NCBI RefSeq assembly: GCF_900215295.1
Contig: NZ_OCMF01000001.1
Location: forward strand, 1,054,001 to 1,118,000
DNA from: Salinimicrobium sediminis
Lineage (GTDB): Bacteria; Bacteroidota; Bacteroidia; Flavobacteriales; Flavobacteriaceae
Length of the DNA: 64,000 nt
Direction of reading: 5' to 3'
The number at the start of each line of letters is the position of its first letter. Within the stretch, counting starts at the first letter, position 1. This document shows, in pieces, positions 25,141-33,407 of the stretch. The notes beneath the pieces are model-generated. The model had not been told where the DNA came from, made no database searches, and worked only from the letters and a program-made list of their open reading frames with translations. Made by a program: the position numbers and the translations under genes.

Positions 25141-26505
25141 GTGAAAAAAAGTCTGCTCATAATCCCGTTTTTGACCCTGCTCCAGTTGGGACAACCTGCT
25201 AATGCCCAGGTGCCGGAAAAGCCGGTAGTGGAAATGGCGCAGGATGATCTTGGGAACGTGACAGATGCTTTTCAGGAACATTTTTTTGAGGCTTTAAAGC
25301 AAAAGGCCATAGAGAATTATGACAAGGCAATAGATGCCCTGGTGCAGGCACTGGCGTTAAAGCCAGATGAGCCAGTAGTGTATCTTGAACTAGGGAAGAA
25401 CTTTAATGCTCTGCGTCAATATTCCCAGGCATCGGTATATCTCGAAAAAGGAAGAAAAGCAGCACCGCAAAACCAGGGTATGCTGGAAGAACTTTACACA
25501 ACATACTATCAAAACAAGGAATTTGACAGGGCACTGCCGGTAGTAAAGGACCTTGCGAAACTTAATTCTGCTTTTGCTGAAGATCTGGTGAACCTGTACA
25601 TCGAAAATGAAAAATTTGATGAAGCTTTGGCGCTACTGGACTCCCTGGATCAAACCAAAGGTTCCAGCACCTACAGGGAAAGCCTGCGCAGGCAGGTCTA
25701 TGCCCGCACCAATAATGTCGAAGCCCAGATAAGTGACCTGCAGGAGAATATTGATGATAATCCGCAGGATGAAAAGGATTATTTGAATCTCATTTTTGTT
25801 TACAGTGAAAATGGGCAGATAAAAGAGGCATATGCGACGGCAAAGGAGCTGCTAAAAGTAAATCCTGAATCTCAATTGGTGCATCTGGCCCTTTACAAAT
25901 TCTATATTGCCGATAAAGAGCCTGAAAAAGCCGTGAATTCAATGGAAATTTTATTGGGCAGCGACCAGATCGATGAAGTAACAAAATACCAGGCCCTTAA
26001 TGATTTTTTAATTTATGTGACCGAAACTCCATCTTTGGAAGAAGATTTGATAAGACTGGTAGAAGTCTTTTCTGAAAAGGAGAATAACCGGAAAGTTTTC
26101 AAACAGCTGGGTACTTTCTTTCTTGAGAAAGGAAATAAAGAACTGGCTTTAGATTATTTTACTACAGCTCTGGAAAATGAAAAGGATGATTTTGGCCTTT
26201 TTAAGGAAGTAATTAATCTTATGGCAGAGGCCGGAAATTATGAGCAGGTAAAATCCCTTAGCCAACAGGCTCTGGAAATCTTTCCCACTCAGGCATGGCT
26301 TTTCCTGATGACAGGAACTGCTGAAATCCGGCTGAAAGAATTTAAAAAAGCTGAAACAAGTTTACAGGAAGGTCTCGATTATTTAATAGATGACCCTGAA
26401 ACTGAAAAACAATTTTACCGGCAGCTGGCCGAGGCTTACAAAGGAATGAATGAAATGCAGAAAGCTTCAGAAGCCCTGAAGAAAGCTGAAAACCTTGAAA
26501 AATAA
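25141..26505 (+). CDS. Secreted tetratricopeptide-repeat protein
   Basis: A 454-residue protein with a GTG start and signal peptide (MKKSLLIIPFLTLLQLGQPA, cleavage near ANAQ). Ten or more TPR-like helical pairs follow, for example NYDKAIDALVQALALKPDEP and FKKAETSLQEGLDYLIDDPE. Such proteins are scaffolds, probably periplasmic here. It sits 18 nt after the nucleotidyltransferase and 8 nt before the DUF4292 lipoprotein, in a gene order I remember as conserved in Flavobacteriaceae. A specific partner is unknown. Confidence 0.86.
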   Translation: MKKSLLIIPFLTLLQLGQPANAQVPEKPVVEMAQDDLGNVTDAFQEHFFEALKQKAIENYDKAIDALVQALALKPDEPVVYLELGKNFNALRQYSQASVYLEKGRKAAPQNQGMLEELYTTYYQNKEFDRALPVVKDLAKLNSAFAEDLVNLYIENEKFDEALALLDSLDQTKGSSTYRESLRRQVYARTNNVEAQISDLQENIDDNPQDEKDYLNLIFVYSENGQIKEAYATAKELLKVNPESQLVHLALYKFYIADKEPEKAVNSMEILLGSDQIDEVTKYQALNDFLIYVTETPSLEEDLIRLVEVFSEKENNRKVFKQLGTFFLEKGNKELALDYFTTALENEKDDFGLFKEVINLMAEAGNYEQVKSLSQQALEIFPTQAWLFLMTGTAEIRLKEFKKAETSLQEGLDYLIDDPETEKQFYRQLAEAYKGMNEMQKASEALKKAENLEK

Positions 26506-26513
26506 ACTACTTA

Positions 26514-27296
26514 ATGATCAATAATCGCATATTCCCCCTATTGCTTTTAACTTTAATCTTCCTCACCTCTTGTGGAGGTGCCCGAAAGGCTAAGATGGGC
26601 ACCACCGCTCCCGAAGATGCTGCAGTGGCTGCGGTAGTCGCCAGTCACTATGAAAATGAGGTAGATGTAAACACCATGCAGGGTAAACTATCTCTCAACT
26701 ATCAAACTGAGGAGCGTAATCAAAGTGTTACCGTTAATTTCAGGATGAAAAAAGATGAGACCATCTGGATGAGCGGTCAGTTGCTTGGAATTCCTTTAGC
26801 GAAGGTGATGATCACTCCAAATTCTGTTCAATTTTATGAAAAGATCACCGGGACCTATTTTGACGGGGACTTCAGTTTGTTGAGCGATCTGTTAGGGACT
26901 CCTCTCGACTTTCAAAAGGTTCAGAATCTCCTGCTCGGTCAGGCCATTTATGATTTGAGAGATGAAAGATATAAACTCACCGAATCTACGCGTGGCTATC
27001 AATTAGAAGCTGTAAACAATGAATTTCTAAAACGGATGTTCCTTTTAGACGCCGGAAATTTTAAAGCCCTGGCTCAACAACTGGGACAGCCCCGGGAAAA
27101 CAGAAGTGTAACCGTTACCTATCCGCAGTACCAAAAGGTGGAAGGGCAGTTATTTCCGGGACAGATCCAGATCCTGGCTAATGATGGCGCAGAAAATACC
27201 CGTATAGATATGACCTTTAGAGGAATTGAATTTAATGTTCCCGTGTCTTTTCCTTTTTCAATACCTTCGGGCTACGAAGAAATTACTATTGAATGA
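26514..27296 (+). CDS. DUF4292 family lipoprotein
   Basis: A 260-residue lipoprotein; the signal MINNRIFPLLLLTLIFLTSC gives a lipid-modified Cys at residue 20. The mature part resembles the LolA/LolB-like fold assigned to DUF4292: DVNTMQGKLSLNYQTEERNQ and MKKDETIWMSGQLLGIPLAK. A role in handling lipid or lipoprotein at the outer membrane is therefore plausible but only inferred. Its stop overlaps the EnvC-like gene by 4 bp (ATGA), a sign of translational coupling. Confidence 0.86.
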   Translation: MINNRIFPLLLLTLIFLTSCGGARKAKMGTTAPEDAAVAAVVASHYENEVDVNTMQGKLSLNYQTEERNQSVTVNFRMKKDETIWMSGQLLGIPLAKVMITPNSVQFYEKITGTYFDGDFSLLSDLLGTPLDFQKVQNLLLGQAIYDLRDERYKLTESTRGYQLEAVNNEFLKRMFLLDAGNFKALAQQLGQPRENRSVTVTYPQYQKVEGQLFPGQIQILANDGAENTRIDMTFRGIEFNVPVSFPFSIPSGYEEITIE

Positions 27297-28516
27297 GAAT
27301 AAATATTCTTTTTAAGCAGTGCCTTTTGGCAGGCCTTTTTTTCATTAGCCTCAATTCATTTGCTCAACAGGATAAACGTGAAGAACTTGAGGAGCGCAGG
27401 CAACAGTTACAGCAGGAGATCCAGAGGATCAATAACATGCGTACCACGAATCTGAAAAAGGAGAAATCTATTCTTACACAGGTGGAGGATTTAGATCAAC
27501 AGATTCGTACGACCGAAAATCTTATCAGGGTTACCAATCAACAGGCTAATCTTTTAACACGGGAAATCACGACCAATCAGAACAAGATCGGAGAGCTGCG
27601 AAAGGAGCTGGAACAGCTAAAAGAAGACTATAGTAAGATGATCAACAAGTCGTATAAAAGCAAATCCCAGCAAAGCAGGATCATGTTCCTTTTGTCCTCA
27701 GAAAATTTTCTACAGGCCTATAAGCGCCTGCAGTACATGAAGCAGTATGCTAATTACAGGCATCAGCAAGGGGAGGAGATAAAGACCAGAACCCTTGAAC
27801 TGCAGCAATTGAACAATAGTCTTGCCGAACAGAAGAAGGCTAAGGACAGGTTGATTTCAGAAAACAGAAAAACCCGGGCAGAACTCGAAAAGAACAGGAA
27901 AGCTCAGGCGGGATTAATTGCTGAAGTGCGGAAAAAAGAAGGCCAGTTTGTGGCTCAGATAAAGCAAAAGCAGCGGGAGGTAGACGAAATTGACCGGGAG
28001 ATCGAAAGGATCATTGCTGAAGCTATTGCTGCCAGTAACAAAGCTGAAGGTTCTACTTCCCGAACAGTCTTTAAACTTACTCCTGAAGCCGCAGCCCTTG
28101 CTGCCGACTTTGAGAAGAATAAAGGTAAGCTGCCATGGCCGGTTAGAACAGGAACAGTGGTACTAAGATTCGGTACTCAGCCTCACCCTATCGTGAAAAC
28201 CGCCACCATGAACAGTAACGGGGTACGAATAGCGACAGATCCGGGTTCTAAAGCGCGGGCAGTGTTTGGAGGTACCGTGAGTGAGATCATTGCAGTAAAA
28301 GGCTCCAGCCTTATGGTAATGGTGCGGCATGGAGACTATATCACTATTTATAACCATTTGGCTTCTGTAGATGTAAGAAAAGGGCAGGAGGTAGCTTTAG
28401 GGCAGGAGCTGGGAACAGTAGCGATCAATAAGACCGATGGCAGAACAACCCTCTATTTTGTGATGTACAAGAACAACCAGAAGCTCAATCCGGAGCACTG
28501 GATCTATCAGATGTAG
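27293..28516 (+). CDS. EnvC-like murein hydrolase activator (coiled coil plus LytM/M23 domain)
   Basis: A 407-residue exported protein. After the signal peptide (cleavage near NSFAQQ) comes a ~230-residue coiled coil (EELEERRQQLQQEIQRINNM onward). The C-terminal M23/LytM domain starts about residue 280 (KLPWPVRTGTVVLRFGTQPH). The metal-site residues look degenerate: the usual H-x3-D motif reads NGVRIATDPG, and the later HxH motif is absent. It is thus likely an amidase activator like EnvC and not itself an endopeptidase. It is the last gene of the flippase-dut cluster; a run of eight T follows the stop. Confidence 0.88.
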   Translation: MRINILFKQCLLAGLFFISLNSFAQQDKREELEERRQQLQQEIQRINNMRTTNLKKEKSILTQVEDLDQQIRTTENLIRVTNQQANLLTREITTNQNKIGELRKELEQLKEDYSKMINKSYKSKSQQSRIMFLLSSENFLQAYKRLQYMKQYANYRHQQGEEIKTRTLELQQLNNSLAEQKKAKDRLISENRKTRAELEKNRKAQAGLIAEVRKKEGQFVAQIKQKQREVDEIDREIERIIAEAIAASNKAEGSTSRTVFKLTPEAAALAADFEKNKGKLPWPVRTGTVVLRFGTQPHPIVKTATMNSNGVRIATDPGSKARAVFGGTVSEIIAVKGSSLMVMVRHGDYITIYNHLASVDVRKGQEVALGQELGTVAINKTDGRTTLYFVMYKNNQKLNPEHWIYQM

Positions 28517-28526
28517 TTTTTTTTAA

Positions 28527-28547
28527 AGCCAAGAACCAAGAGCCAAG
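28527..28547. repeat. Heptad word array after the EnvC-like gene (gene-less)
   Basis: Three 7-nt words AGCCAAG, AACCAAG, AGCCAAG begin 10 nt after the stop codon. Same period and position type as the other arrays, but different words. Confidence 0.45.
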
Positions 28548-28587
28548 ACATTGAAATGAGCTAAAGCTTGATTGGAACAACCCTGAG

Positions 28588-28886
28588 CTCCGGAGGAGTG
28601 AAATGTTTCTAGAGAAATTAACGATCTTAAAAGAAGCTCCGGAGGTATATATATCGTAGTTATGAGCAAGGGTTAAAAGATAACCGCCGGGTCGGCAGTT
28701 AATCGATCCGCGTCATCTGGTTTCCTTTTTAAAAAGCTTTTTTTTTCAGGTAATTGTCCCGAAGGGAATAAATATCGGTAGCCGAATAGTTGGTTTAAGA
28801 CGTAGTGTCCTGCAGGGGCAACGACATCCATGATATTCGCTATAGAAATGAAAAAGAAACGTGGGCACGGATTGAAAATCCGCGCC
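28588..28886. repeat. Cluster of palindromic-core repeats in a 375-bp gene-free stretch
   Basis: The stretch 28517-28891 has no gene I believe. It holds four short palindromic cores, each followed by an A/T-rich tail containing ATATCGTAG- or TCTAGAGA-like sequence: CTCCGGAG at 28588 and 28637, TCCCGAAGGGA at 28757, CCTGCAGG at 28809. It ends with an inverted repeat GGCACGGATT...AATCCGCGCC (28864-28886, one mismatch). The last resembles REP-type sequences associated with RAYT transposases, from memory. I read the stretch as a graveyard of small dispersed repeats. Confidence 0.5.
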
Positions 28887-28891
28887 ATCCT

Positions 28892-29407
28892 CTAAGAATT
28901 CACAAACAATGCCTTTAATTCTGTAGCATCTCCGGGTTTCATTTTTCCGGCAAGCACAAGGCTTAGCTGCTTCCGGCGAAGGGCAGCTTCATATCGTTTT
29001 TTCTCCAGCTCTGTTTCCGGTTCAATAGGCGGTACATTAACAGGGGTTCCTGTTTCATCTACAGCTACAAAGGTGTAGATAGCTTCATTGGCTTTACTAC
29101 GTTCTCCGCTTTCCCGATCCTCCACCCATACATCAATATAGATCTCCATAGAAGATTTAAAGGCCCTGGAAACTTTGGCTTCAACGGTCACTACACTTCC
29201 TAAAGGAACAGCTTTATTAAATGCAACATGATTTACCGAAGCAGTTACAACGATCCTGCGGCTGTGACGTCTTGCGGCGATGCTGGCAGCACGATCCATA
29301 CGCGCAAGTAATTCCCCTCCAAAAAGGTTATTTAAAGGGTTGGTTTCGCTGGGAAGTACAAGATCGGTTAAAATAGTTTTTGACTCTTCGGGAGTTTTCG
29401 CTTGCAT
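28892..29407 (-). CDS. Acyl-CoA thioesterase, hotdog fold (YciA/BACH-like)
   Basis: A 171-residue enzyme hydrolysing acyl-CoA in the cytosol. The motif NPLNNLFGGELLARMDRAAS contains the Asn-x-x-Gly-Gly hotdog signature, followed by SVNHVAFNKAVPLGSVVTVE and the Glu/Lys-rich tail helix common in this group. Acyl length is not readable. It has a good -7 box 16 nt upstream and no operon partner. Confidence 0.88.
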   Translation of the reverse strand: MQAKTPEESKTILTDLVLPSETNPLNNLFGGELLARMDRAASIAARRHSRRIVVTASVNHVAFNKAVPLGSVVTVEAKVSRAFKSSMEIYIDVWVEDRESGERSKANEAIYTFVAVDETGTPVNVPPIEPETELEKKRYEAALRRKQLSLVLAGKMKPGDATELKALFVNS

Positions 29408-29422
29408 TTTTTAAATTTTTGG

Positions 29423-29430
29423 CAAAGATA
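29423..29430 (-). promoter_or_regulatory. -7 box for the thioesterase gene
   Basis: Reads TATCTTTG on the minus strand, an exact TAnnTTTG match, 16 nt before the ATG. No TTG is seen at -33. Confidence 0.55.
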
Positions 29431-29473
29431 AGTCGCTTTAACATAAAAAAGCCGTTAAGGCAGTATTAAAATA

Positions 29474-29508
29474 AGTATACAGTATGCAGTGCAAAGTTGG
29501 CAGTCAAT
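29474..29508. repeat. Heptad-phased word array (gene-less)
   Basis: Five 7-nt words, each beginning AGT: AGTATAC, AGTATGC, AGTGCAA, AGTTGGC, AGTCAAT. It lies in the 273-bp gap between two minus-strand genes, which otherwise holds only the thioesterase promoter and the HU/SPOR terminator. Confidence 0.5.
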
Positions 29509-29636
29509 TTTGTAGAAAGTGGAGAGAGGTCAGAATTACTACTATCCAAATAGCAAATCCCTATTCCAAACTTGTTAGCGCATATTTGCAATCGGTGCCA
29601 ATTCTTTACTCTTCAGGTTGAACTGCTTCCAAAGAA

Positions 29637-29659
29637 AAAATCCCCTAAAAGGGGATTTT
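29637..29659 (-). terminator. Terminator of the HU/SPOR gene
   Basis: AAAATCCCC and GGGGATTTT pair perfectly around TAAAA, 22 nt past the stop at 29681 on the minus strand, with A-rich sequence on the distal side (U-run in RNA). Confidence 0.8.
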
Positions 29660-29680
29660 ATATATAAGAATTTGCGCATT

Positions 29681-30610
29681 CTAAAGTTCTTCTACCAATA
29701 ACCAGGCGCCGGGATAAGTTCTTTTTACCCTGTACAGTTCGTTTATGGCGTCTCTGCGGCTTTCATGGCTGCTGGAAAGCACCTGATGCAATCCAAACCT
29801 GTTTTCACCTATTTGACGGGCTTTAAATCCCTCAGCTTTTAATTCTTCTACAGCTTTAGCAGCGTTTTCAGCTTCTCTAAAAGCTCCGGTAACGATATGA
29901 TAGTTTCCGGTTTGTTTAGATACTTTAAGGGTTACTGCAGGCAGCGGATTGTCAATGATAAAAGTTGCCTGCTGTATTTGGTTTTCAAGTTGGGACACGG
30001 CTTTTTGCTGTTCAGCAATGTTATGCTCGTTCACCTGATCACTGTAAATATTTAATCCGGCAGCTCCGCTTAGACCAAAGGCAACCAGCCCAACGGCCGC
30101 ATATTTTAACCATCGGTTAGCTCTTCTTTCCGGAGTAAAGGCAACAGGAGCTTTTTCTTCTATAGCTTCAGCCTGTTTCTTGTAAATTTCTCTGGAAACA
30201 GCGGTTGCTGCAAAGCCGTCAAGTCCAAAAGCTTCCTTAAGAAAATTGTTTTTCTCAGCAGGTTCGAACTGAAGTTTCTCTCCTTCGGTAATCTTAAAAG
30301 AGCCAATATTGGGAAGATCTATCCTTCTGTTCTCTTCCAGTACCATCTCAAGGTCCTGCACGAATTGAGAGATGATCTCAAGTGCTTCCTGGTAAGAAAC
30401 CTTCTCTGCCTCTATGAGATAATTAGCCAAAAGACCGTCATTTTTGATCAACTGTCGGTTAAAAGAAACTGTCTTTTTAGGAGGAAAAAACTCGTTCGAG
30501 GAATGGTCAATTTGGGCCGAATGCTGCTGTGTGATAAAGGCCCCAAATCCCGGTAGGATCACACATTCGTACCGGTAAAGAAGATCGTGGATGTAATTTG
30601 CTACTGCCAT
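29681..30610 (-). CDS. HU-like domain plus SPOR domain protein
   Basis: A 309-residue single-pass membrane protein. The N-terminus MAVANYIHDLLYRYECVILP, with GFGAFI after it, is the CCDC81/HU-like domain of Bacteroidota SPOR proteins. A membrane helix follows near residue 170-190 (YAAVGLVAFGLSGAAGLNIY), and the C-terminal ~80 residues form a SPOR domain (GNYHIVTGAFREAENAAKAV) that binds denuded peptidoglycan at division sites. The HU part is thus cytoplasmic and the SPOR part periplasmic. The start chosen is the ATG at 30608-30610; a longer reading would cross the promoter. Confidence 0.85.
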   Translation of the reverse strand: MAVANYIHDLLYRYECVILPGFGAFITQQHSAQIDHSSNEFFPPKKTVSFNRQLIKNDGLLANYLIEAEKVSYQEALEIISQFVQDLEMVLEENRRIDLPNIGSFKITEGEKLQFEPAEKNNFLKEAFGLDGFAATAVSREIYKKQAEAIEEKAPVAFTPERRANRWLKYAAVGLVAFGLSGAAGLNIYSDQVNEHNIAEQQKAVSQLENQIQQATFIIDNPLPAVTLKVSKQTGNYHIVTGAFREAENAAKAVEELKAEGFKARQIGENRFGLHQVLSSSHESRRDAINELYRVKRTYPGAWLLVEEL

Positions 30611-30615
30611 GTAAA

Positions 30616-30623
30616 CAAATGTA
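30616..30623 (-). promoter_or_regulatory. -7 box very close to the HU/SPOR start
   Basis: Reads TACATTTG on the minus strand, with only 5 nt to the ATG, so the transcript would be leaderless or nearly so if this box is used. A TTG lies 16 nt upstream of it. Confidence 0.4.
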
Positions 30624-30702
30624 GAACAAAAAATATTTTCAAAAAACCGCTGCAGCATATTTTATTAACAAATTTTTGGATTAATTTTCATGCTTTGTTT
30701 TA

Positions 30703-31806
30703 ATGATGAAAGATTCTGATCTTCAGTATGTTTTGGCCCTACAGCACGTTCCCAATTTAGGAGATGCTTCAGCAAAAAAACTTATTCGCCATGCAGGTTC
30801 TGCCGAGGCGGTTTTCAAAGAAAAAAAGACCGCTCTTTTAAAGATAGACGGGATAGGCAGTACTAAACTGGCAGATCTCTTTTCAGCCGAAAACTTAAAA
30901 GCAGCAGAAAAGGAAGTAGATTTCATTCGGCAGCATGGAATTGAAACGCTGTACTATCTGGATGCTAATTATCCCGAAAGGCTGAAACATTGCTTTGATG
31001 GACCCATCCTGCTTTTTCAACGTGGAAATGTTGATCTTGTTAATAAAAAGATCCTTAGTGTAGTAGGAACACGTAAGGTCACTCCTCACGGTATAAGGTT
31101 TTGTGAGCAGCTTATCGAAGAACTTGCGCCTCTTGATCCGGTAATAGTTTCGGGCTTCGCCTATGGAGTAGATATTACTGCACAGAATGCTGCACTCAAG
31201 CACGGTTTACAAACTATTGGCTGCCTTGCCCATGGCTTGAACCAGATCTATCCCGGGGTGCATCAAAAATATGTGAGAGGTGTAGAAGCCAATGGCGGCT
31301 TTTTAACCGATTTTTGGAGTACAGATGTTTTCGACCGGAATAATTTTTTAAAGCGAAACCGTATTATCGCCGGCCTCAGCGAGGCTACGGTAGTCATAGA
31401 GAGCGCCGAAAAAGGAGGATCTTTGGTGACTGCAGATATTGCCAATTCCTATAACCGGGAAGTCTTTGCTGTGCCGGGCCGGCCTACCGACTCTCAAAGC
31501 AGGGGATGCAATATGCTAATAAAGTCTCAACAGGCGCATGTTTTGACAAGTGCCGCCGATGTGGTTTACATCCTTAACTGGCATTCACAAACCGCTGTAA
31601 ATGCTGTTCAGAAACAACTTTTTGTAGAGCTGGAAGATGAAGAGGAAGCGGTTTATGGCTACCTTAAAGAAAACGGAAAGGAACAGCTCGATCTAATTGC
31701 CCTCAACTGCCGTATCCCCACCTTCAAGGCCGCAAGCCTGCTCTTAAATATGGAGCTTAAAGGTGTAGTAAGGCCATTGCCTGGAAAAATATTCGAAATT
31801 ATTTAA
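30703..31806 (+). CDS. dprA: DNA-processing protein DprA
   Basis: A 367-residue protein that loads RecA on incoming single-stranded DNA during transformation. There is an N-terminal helix-hairpin-helix region (VPNLGDASAKKLIRHAG, KIDGIGSTKLADLF). The Rossmann-like core carries SVVGTRKVTPHGIRFCEQLI, VSGFAYGVDITAQNAALKHG and KGGSLVTADIANSYNREVFA. A winged-helix-like C-terminus ends the protein. Two ATGs stand in tandem at 30703 and 30706. It diverges from the HU/SPOR gene across 92 nt. No other competence gene is in the window. Confidence 0.94.
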   Translation: MMKDSDLQYVLALQHVPNLGDASAKKLIRHAGSAEAVFKEKKTALLKIDGIGSTKLADLFSAENLKAAEKEVDFIRQHGIETLYYLDANYPERLKHCFDGPILLFQRGNVDLVNKKILSVVGTRKVTPHGIRFCEQLIEELAPLDPVIVSGFAYGVDITAQNAALKHGLQTIGCLAHGLNQIYPGVHQKYVRGVEANGGFLTDFWSTDVFDRNNFLKRNRIIAGLSEATVVIESAEKGGSLVTADIANSYNREVFAVPGRPTDSQSRGCNMLIKSQQAHVLTSAADVVYILNWHSQTAVNAVQKQLFVELEDEEEAVYGYLKENGKEQLDLIALNCRIPTFKAASLLLNMELKGVVRPLPGKIFEII

Positions 31807-31875
31807 CAATCCGGGTAATATTTGGATTCTTTAATTTCCGACTTTTAGTAGTATCAACCTAAAAATCAGAAAATT

Positions 31876-32304
31876 ATGAAAACACTTAAATTATTACTTG
31901 CCCTTTTTATGCTGGTAGGATTAGGAGCCTGCAGTGACGACGATGATGGAGGTAATGGGACTGCAGAAGCTAACAGAATTGTGGGGGAATGGAAAATGCA
32001 AAGCATGTCAATTGATGGAGAAGCAGTGCCTATTTCAGATTGTGAGGCTCAATCAAGAGTTATCTTTAAAACAAATGGCAATTTAACTTCTACCGATTTC
32101 TTTGAAGAGATTGATTCTGAAGAATGTATCTCTGAAGTTACAAATGAATCCTGGCAATACAGGGGGAATAATGTCTACAGGTTTTCCGACGGCACCGATA
32201 CATATGATGTTGAGGTACTTTTTTCGAACAACAACAACCGGTTTTCTATTACTGAAATAGATGATGATTTTGGCACCTTTACAGTGGTCTGGGTACGGGT
32301 TTAA
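31876..32304 (+). CDS. Lipocalin-like lipoprotein
   Basis: A 142-residue surface or periplasmic lipoprotein. The signal MKTLKLLLALFMLVGLGACS has its lipobox Cys at residue 19, followed by an Asp-rich linker (SDDDDGGNG) of the type that often sends lipoproteins to the cell surface in Bacteroidota. The domain starts IVGEWKMQSMSIDGEAVPIS and ends GTFTVVWVRV, like many Bacteroidota lipocalin-like (DUF4923/5004-type) domains. Ligand unknown. It stands alone and closes at a strong bidirectional terminator. Confidence 0.78.
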   Translation: MKTLKLLLALFMLVGLGACSDDDDGGNGTAEANRIVGEWKMQSMSIDGEAVPISDCEAQSRVIFKTNGNLTSTDFFEEIDSEECISEVTNESWQYRGNNVYRFSDGTDTYDVEVLFSNNNNRFSITEIDDDFGTFTVVWVRV

Positions 32305-32312
32305 ATGAATAA

Positions 32313-32351
32313 AAAGGAAAGCGGGAACTCTCCTGACTCCCGCTTTCCTTT
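32313..32351. terminator. Bidirectional terminator between the lipocalin gene and trpS
   Basis: AAAGGAAAGCGGGA pairs perfectly with TCCCGCTTTCCTTT around an 11-nt loop between convergent genes. A-rich before and T-rich within the arm, so it can serve both strands. Confidence 0.88.
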
Positions 32352-32364
32352 AATATTTAATTCT

Positions 32365-33333
32365 TTAGTATCCCAGTTTCTCCCTCACCCGCGCCAAAAC
32401 TTTATCAGCCACTTTTCGGGCTTTTTCGGCACCTAAGGCTAAAGCTTCTTCCACTTTTTCCGGGTTTTCCATGTAATGATGATACTGTTTCCGTTCCTTT
32501 TCAAAACGTGTGATCAACAACTCATATAAGGCCTGTTTTGCATGACCGTAACCGTAGCCGCCCGATTCATAGTTGCGGCGCATTTCGGCAGTTTGCTCTT
32601 TAGAGGCAAGCAATTTATAGATGTTGAAGACATTATCGGTATCAGGATCTTTTGGGTCTTCTAATGGAGTACTATCGGTCTGTATCGCCATGATCTGCTT
32701 CCTCAGCTGCTTATCTGGCAAAAAGAGGTTAATGATATTGCCTTTTGATTTGCTCATTTTCTCGCCATCTGTACCCGGTACATACATCGTCTCTTCAGAA
32801 GCTTTTGCTTCAGGAAGTACAAAGGTTTCCCCTAATTTTGCATGAAATCTTGATGCCACATCCCTGGTAATCTCAAGATGCTGTAGCTGGTCCTTCCCAA
32901 CAGGAACTATTTCGGCATCATAAAGAAGAATATCTGCAGCCATGAGCATAGGATAATCAAAAAGCCCTGCGTTCACATCTTCCAGCCTGTCTGCCTTGTC
33001 TTTAAAAGAGTGGGCAAGGGTGAGGCGCTGAAATGGAAAAAAGCAGTTCAAATACCAGGTAAGTTCAGTTGTTTGGGGAACATCGCTTTGCCTGTAAAAA
33101 ACTGTTTTTTCAATGTCCAGTCCAAATGCCAGCCAGGTCGCTGCAGTAGAAAGCGTGTTTTCCCTTAGGATCCCTGGATCTTTTATCTGTGTTAGTGTAT
33201 GTAAATTGGCTATAAAAAGGAAAGATTCGTTCTTTGGGTCATTTGCCATTTCAATGGCCGGAATGATAGCCCCTAAAATGTTCCCCAGGTGCGGAGTACC
33301 TGTACTTTGTACCCCCGTAAGAATTCTGGACAT
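32365..33333 (-). CDS. trpS: Tryptophan-tRNA ligase
   Basis: A 322-residue class I aminoacyl-tRNA synthetase charging tRNA-Trp. The HIGH-type motif is TGTPHLGNILGA near residue 11, and KMSKSKGN is near 195. The tryptophan-pocket region MAADILLYDAEIVPVGKDQL is conserved. Length and motifs are normal. A well-formed promoter with both -33 and -7 elements lies upstream. Confidence 0.96.
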   Translation of the reverse strand: MSRILTGVQSTGTPHLGNILGAIIPAIEMANDPKNESFLFIANLHTLTQIKDPGILRENTLSTAATWLAFGLDIEKTVFYRQSDVPQTTELTWYLNCFFPFQRLTLAHSFKDKADRLEDVNAGLFDYPMLMAADILLYDAEIVPVGKDQLQHLEITRDVASRFHAKLGETFVLPEAKASEETMYVPGTDGEKMSKSKGNIINLFLPDKQLRKQIMAIQTDSTPLEDPKDPDTDNVFNIYKLLASKEQTAEMRRNYESGGYGYGHAKQALYELLITRFEKERKQYHHYMENPEKVEEALALGAEKARKVADKVLARVREKLGY

Positions 33334-33343
33334 TAGCTTTTCG

Positions 33344-33351
33344 TATTTTTG
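33344..33351 (+). promoter_or_regulatory. -7 box for plsC
   Basis: TATTTTTG, an exact TAnnTTTG match, lies 57 nt before the ATG at 33408 and 1 nt from the opposing trpS -7 box. A second match, TACTTTTG at 33394-33401, is probably too close to the start codon. Confidence 0.45.
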
Positions 33352-33352
33352 A

Positions 33353-33383
33353 CAAAGGTAAATTTTTTACAGAAGACCTTCAA
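33353..33383 (-). promoter_or_regulatory. Complete Bacteroidota promoter for trpS
   Basis: On the minus strand: TTG (33381-33383), 20-nt spacer, TACCTTTG (33353-33360), then 19 nt to the trpS ATG. This is the best -33/-7 pair in the window. Confidence 0.7.
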
Positions 33384-33407
33384 TCCATTTCACTACTTTT
33401 GGCAGGT

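Noticed and set aside
28673-28888. 71-codon minus-strand frame in the repeat cluster
   Set aside because: It reads through the palindromic repeats, so its sequence is explained by them; no start context or terminator supports it.
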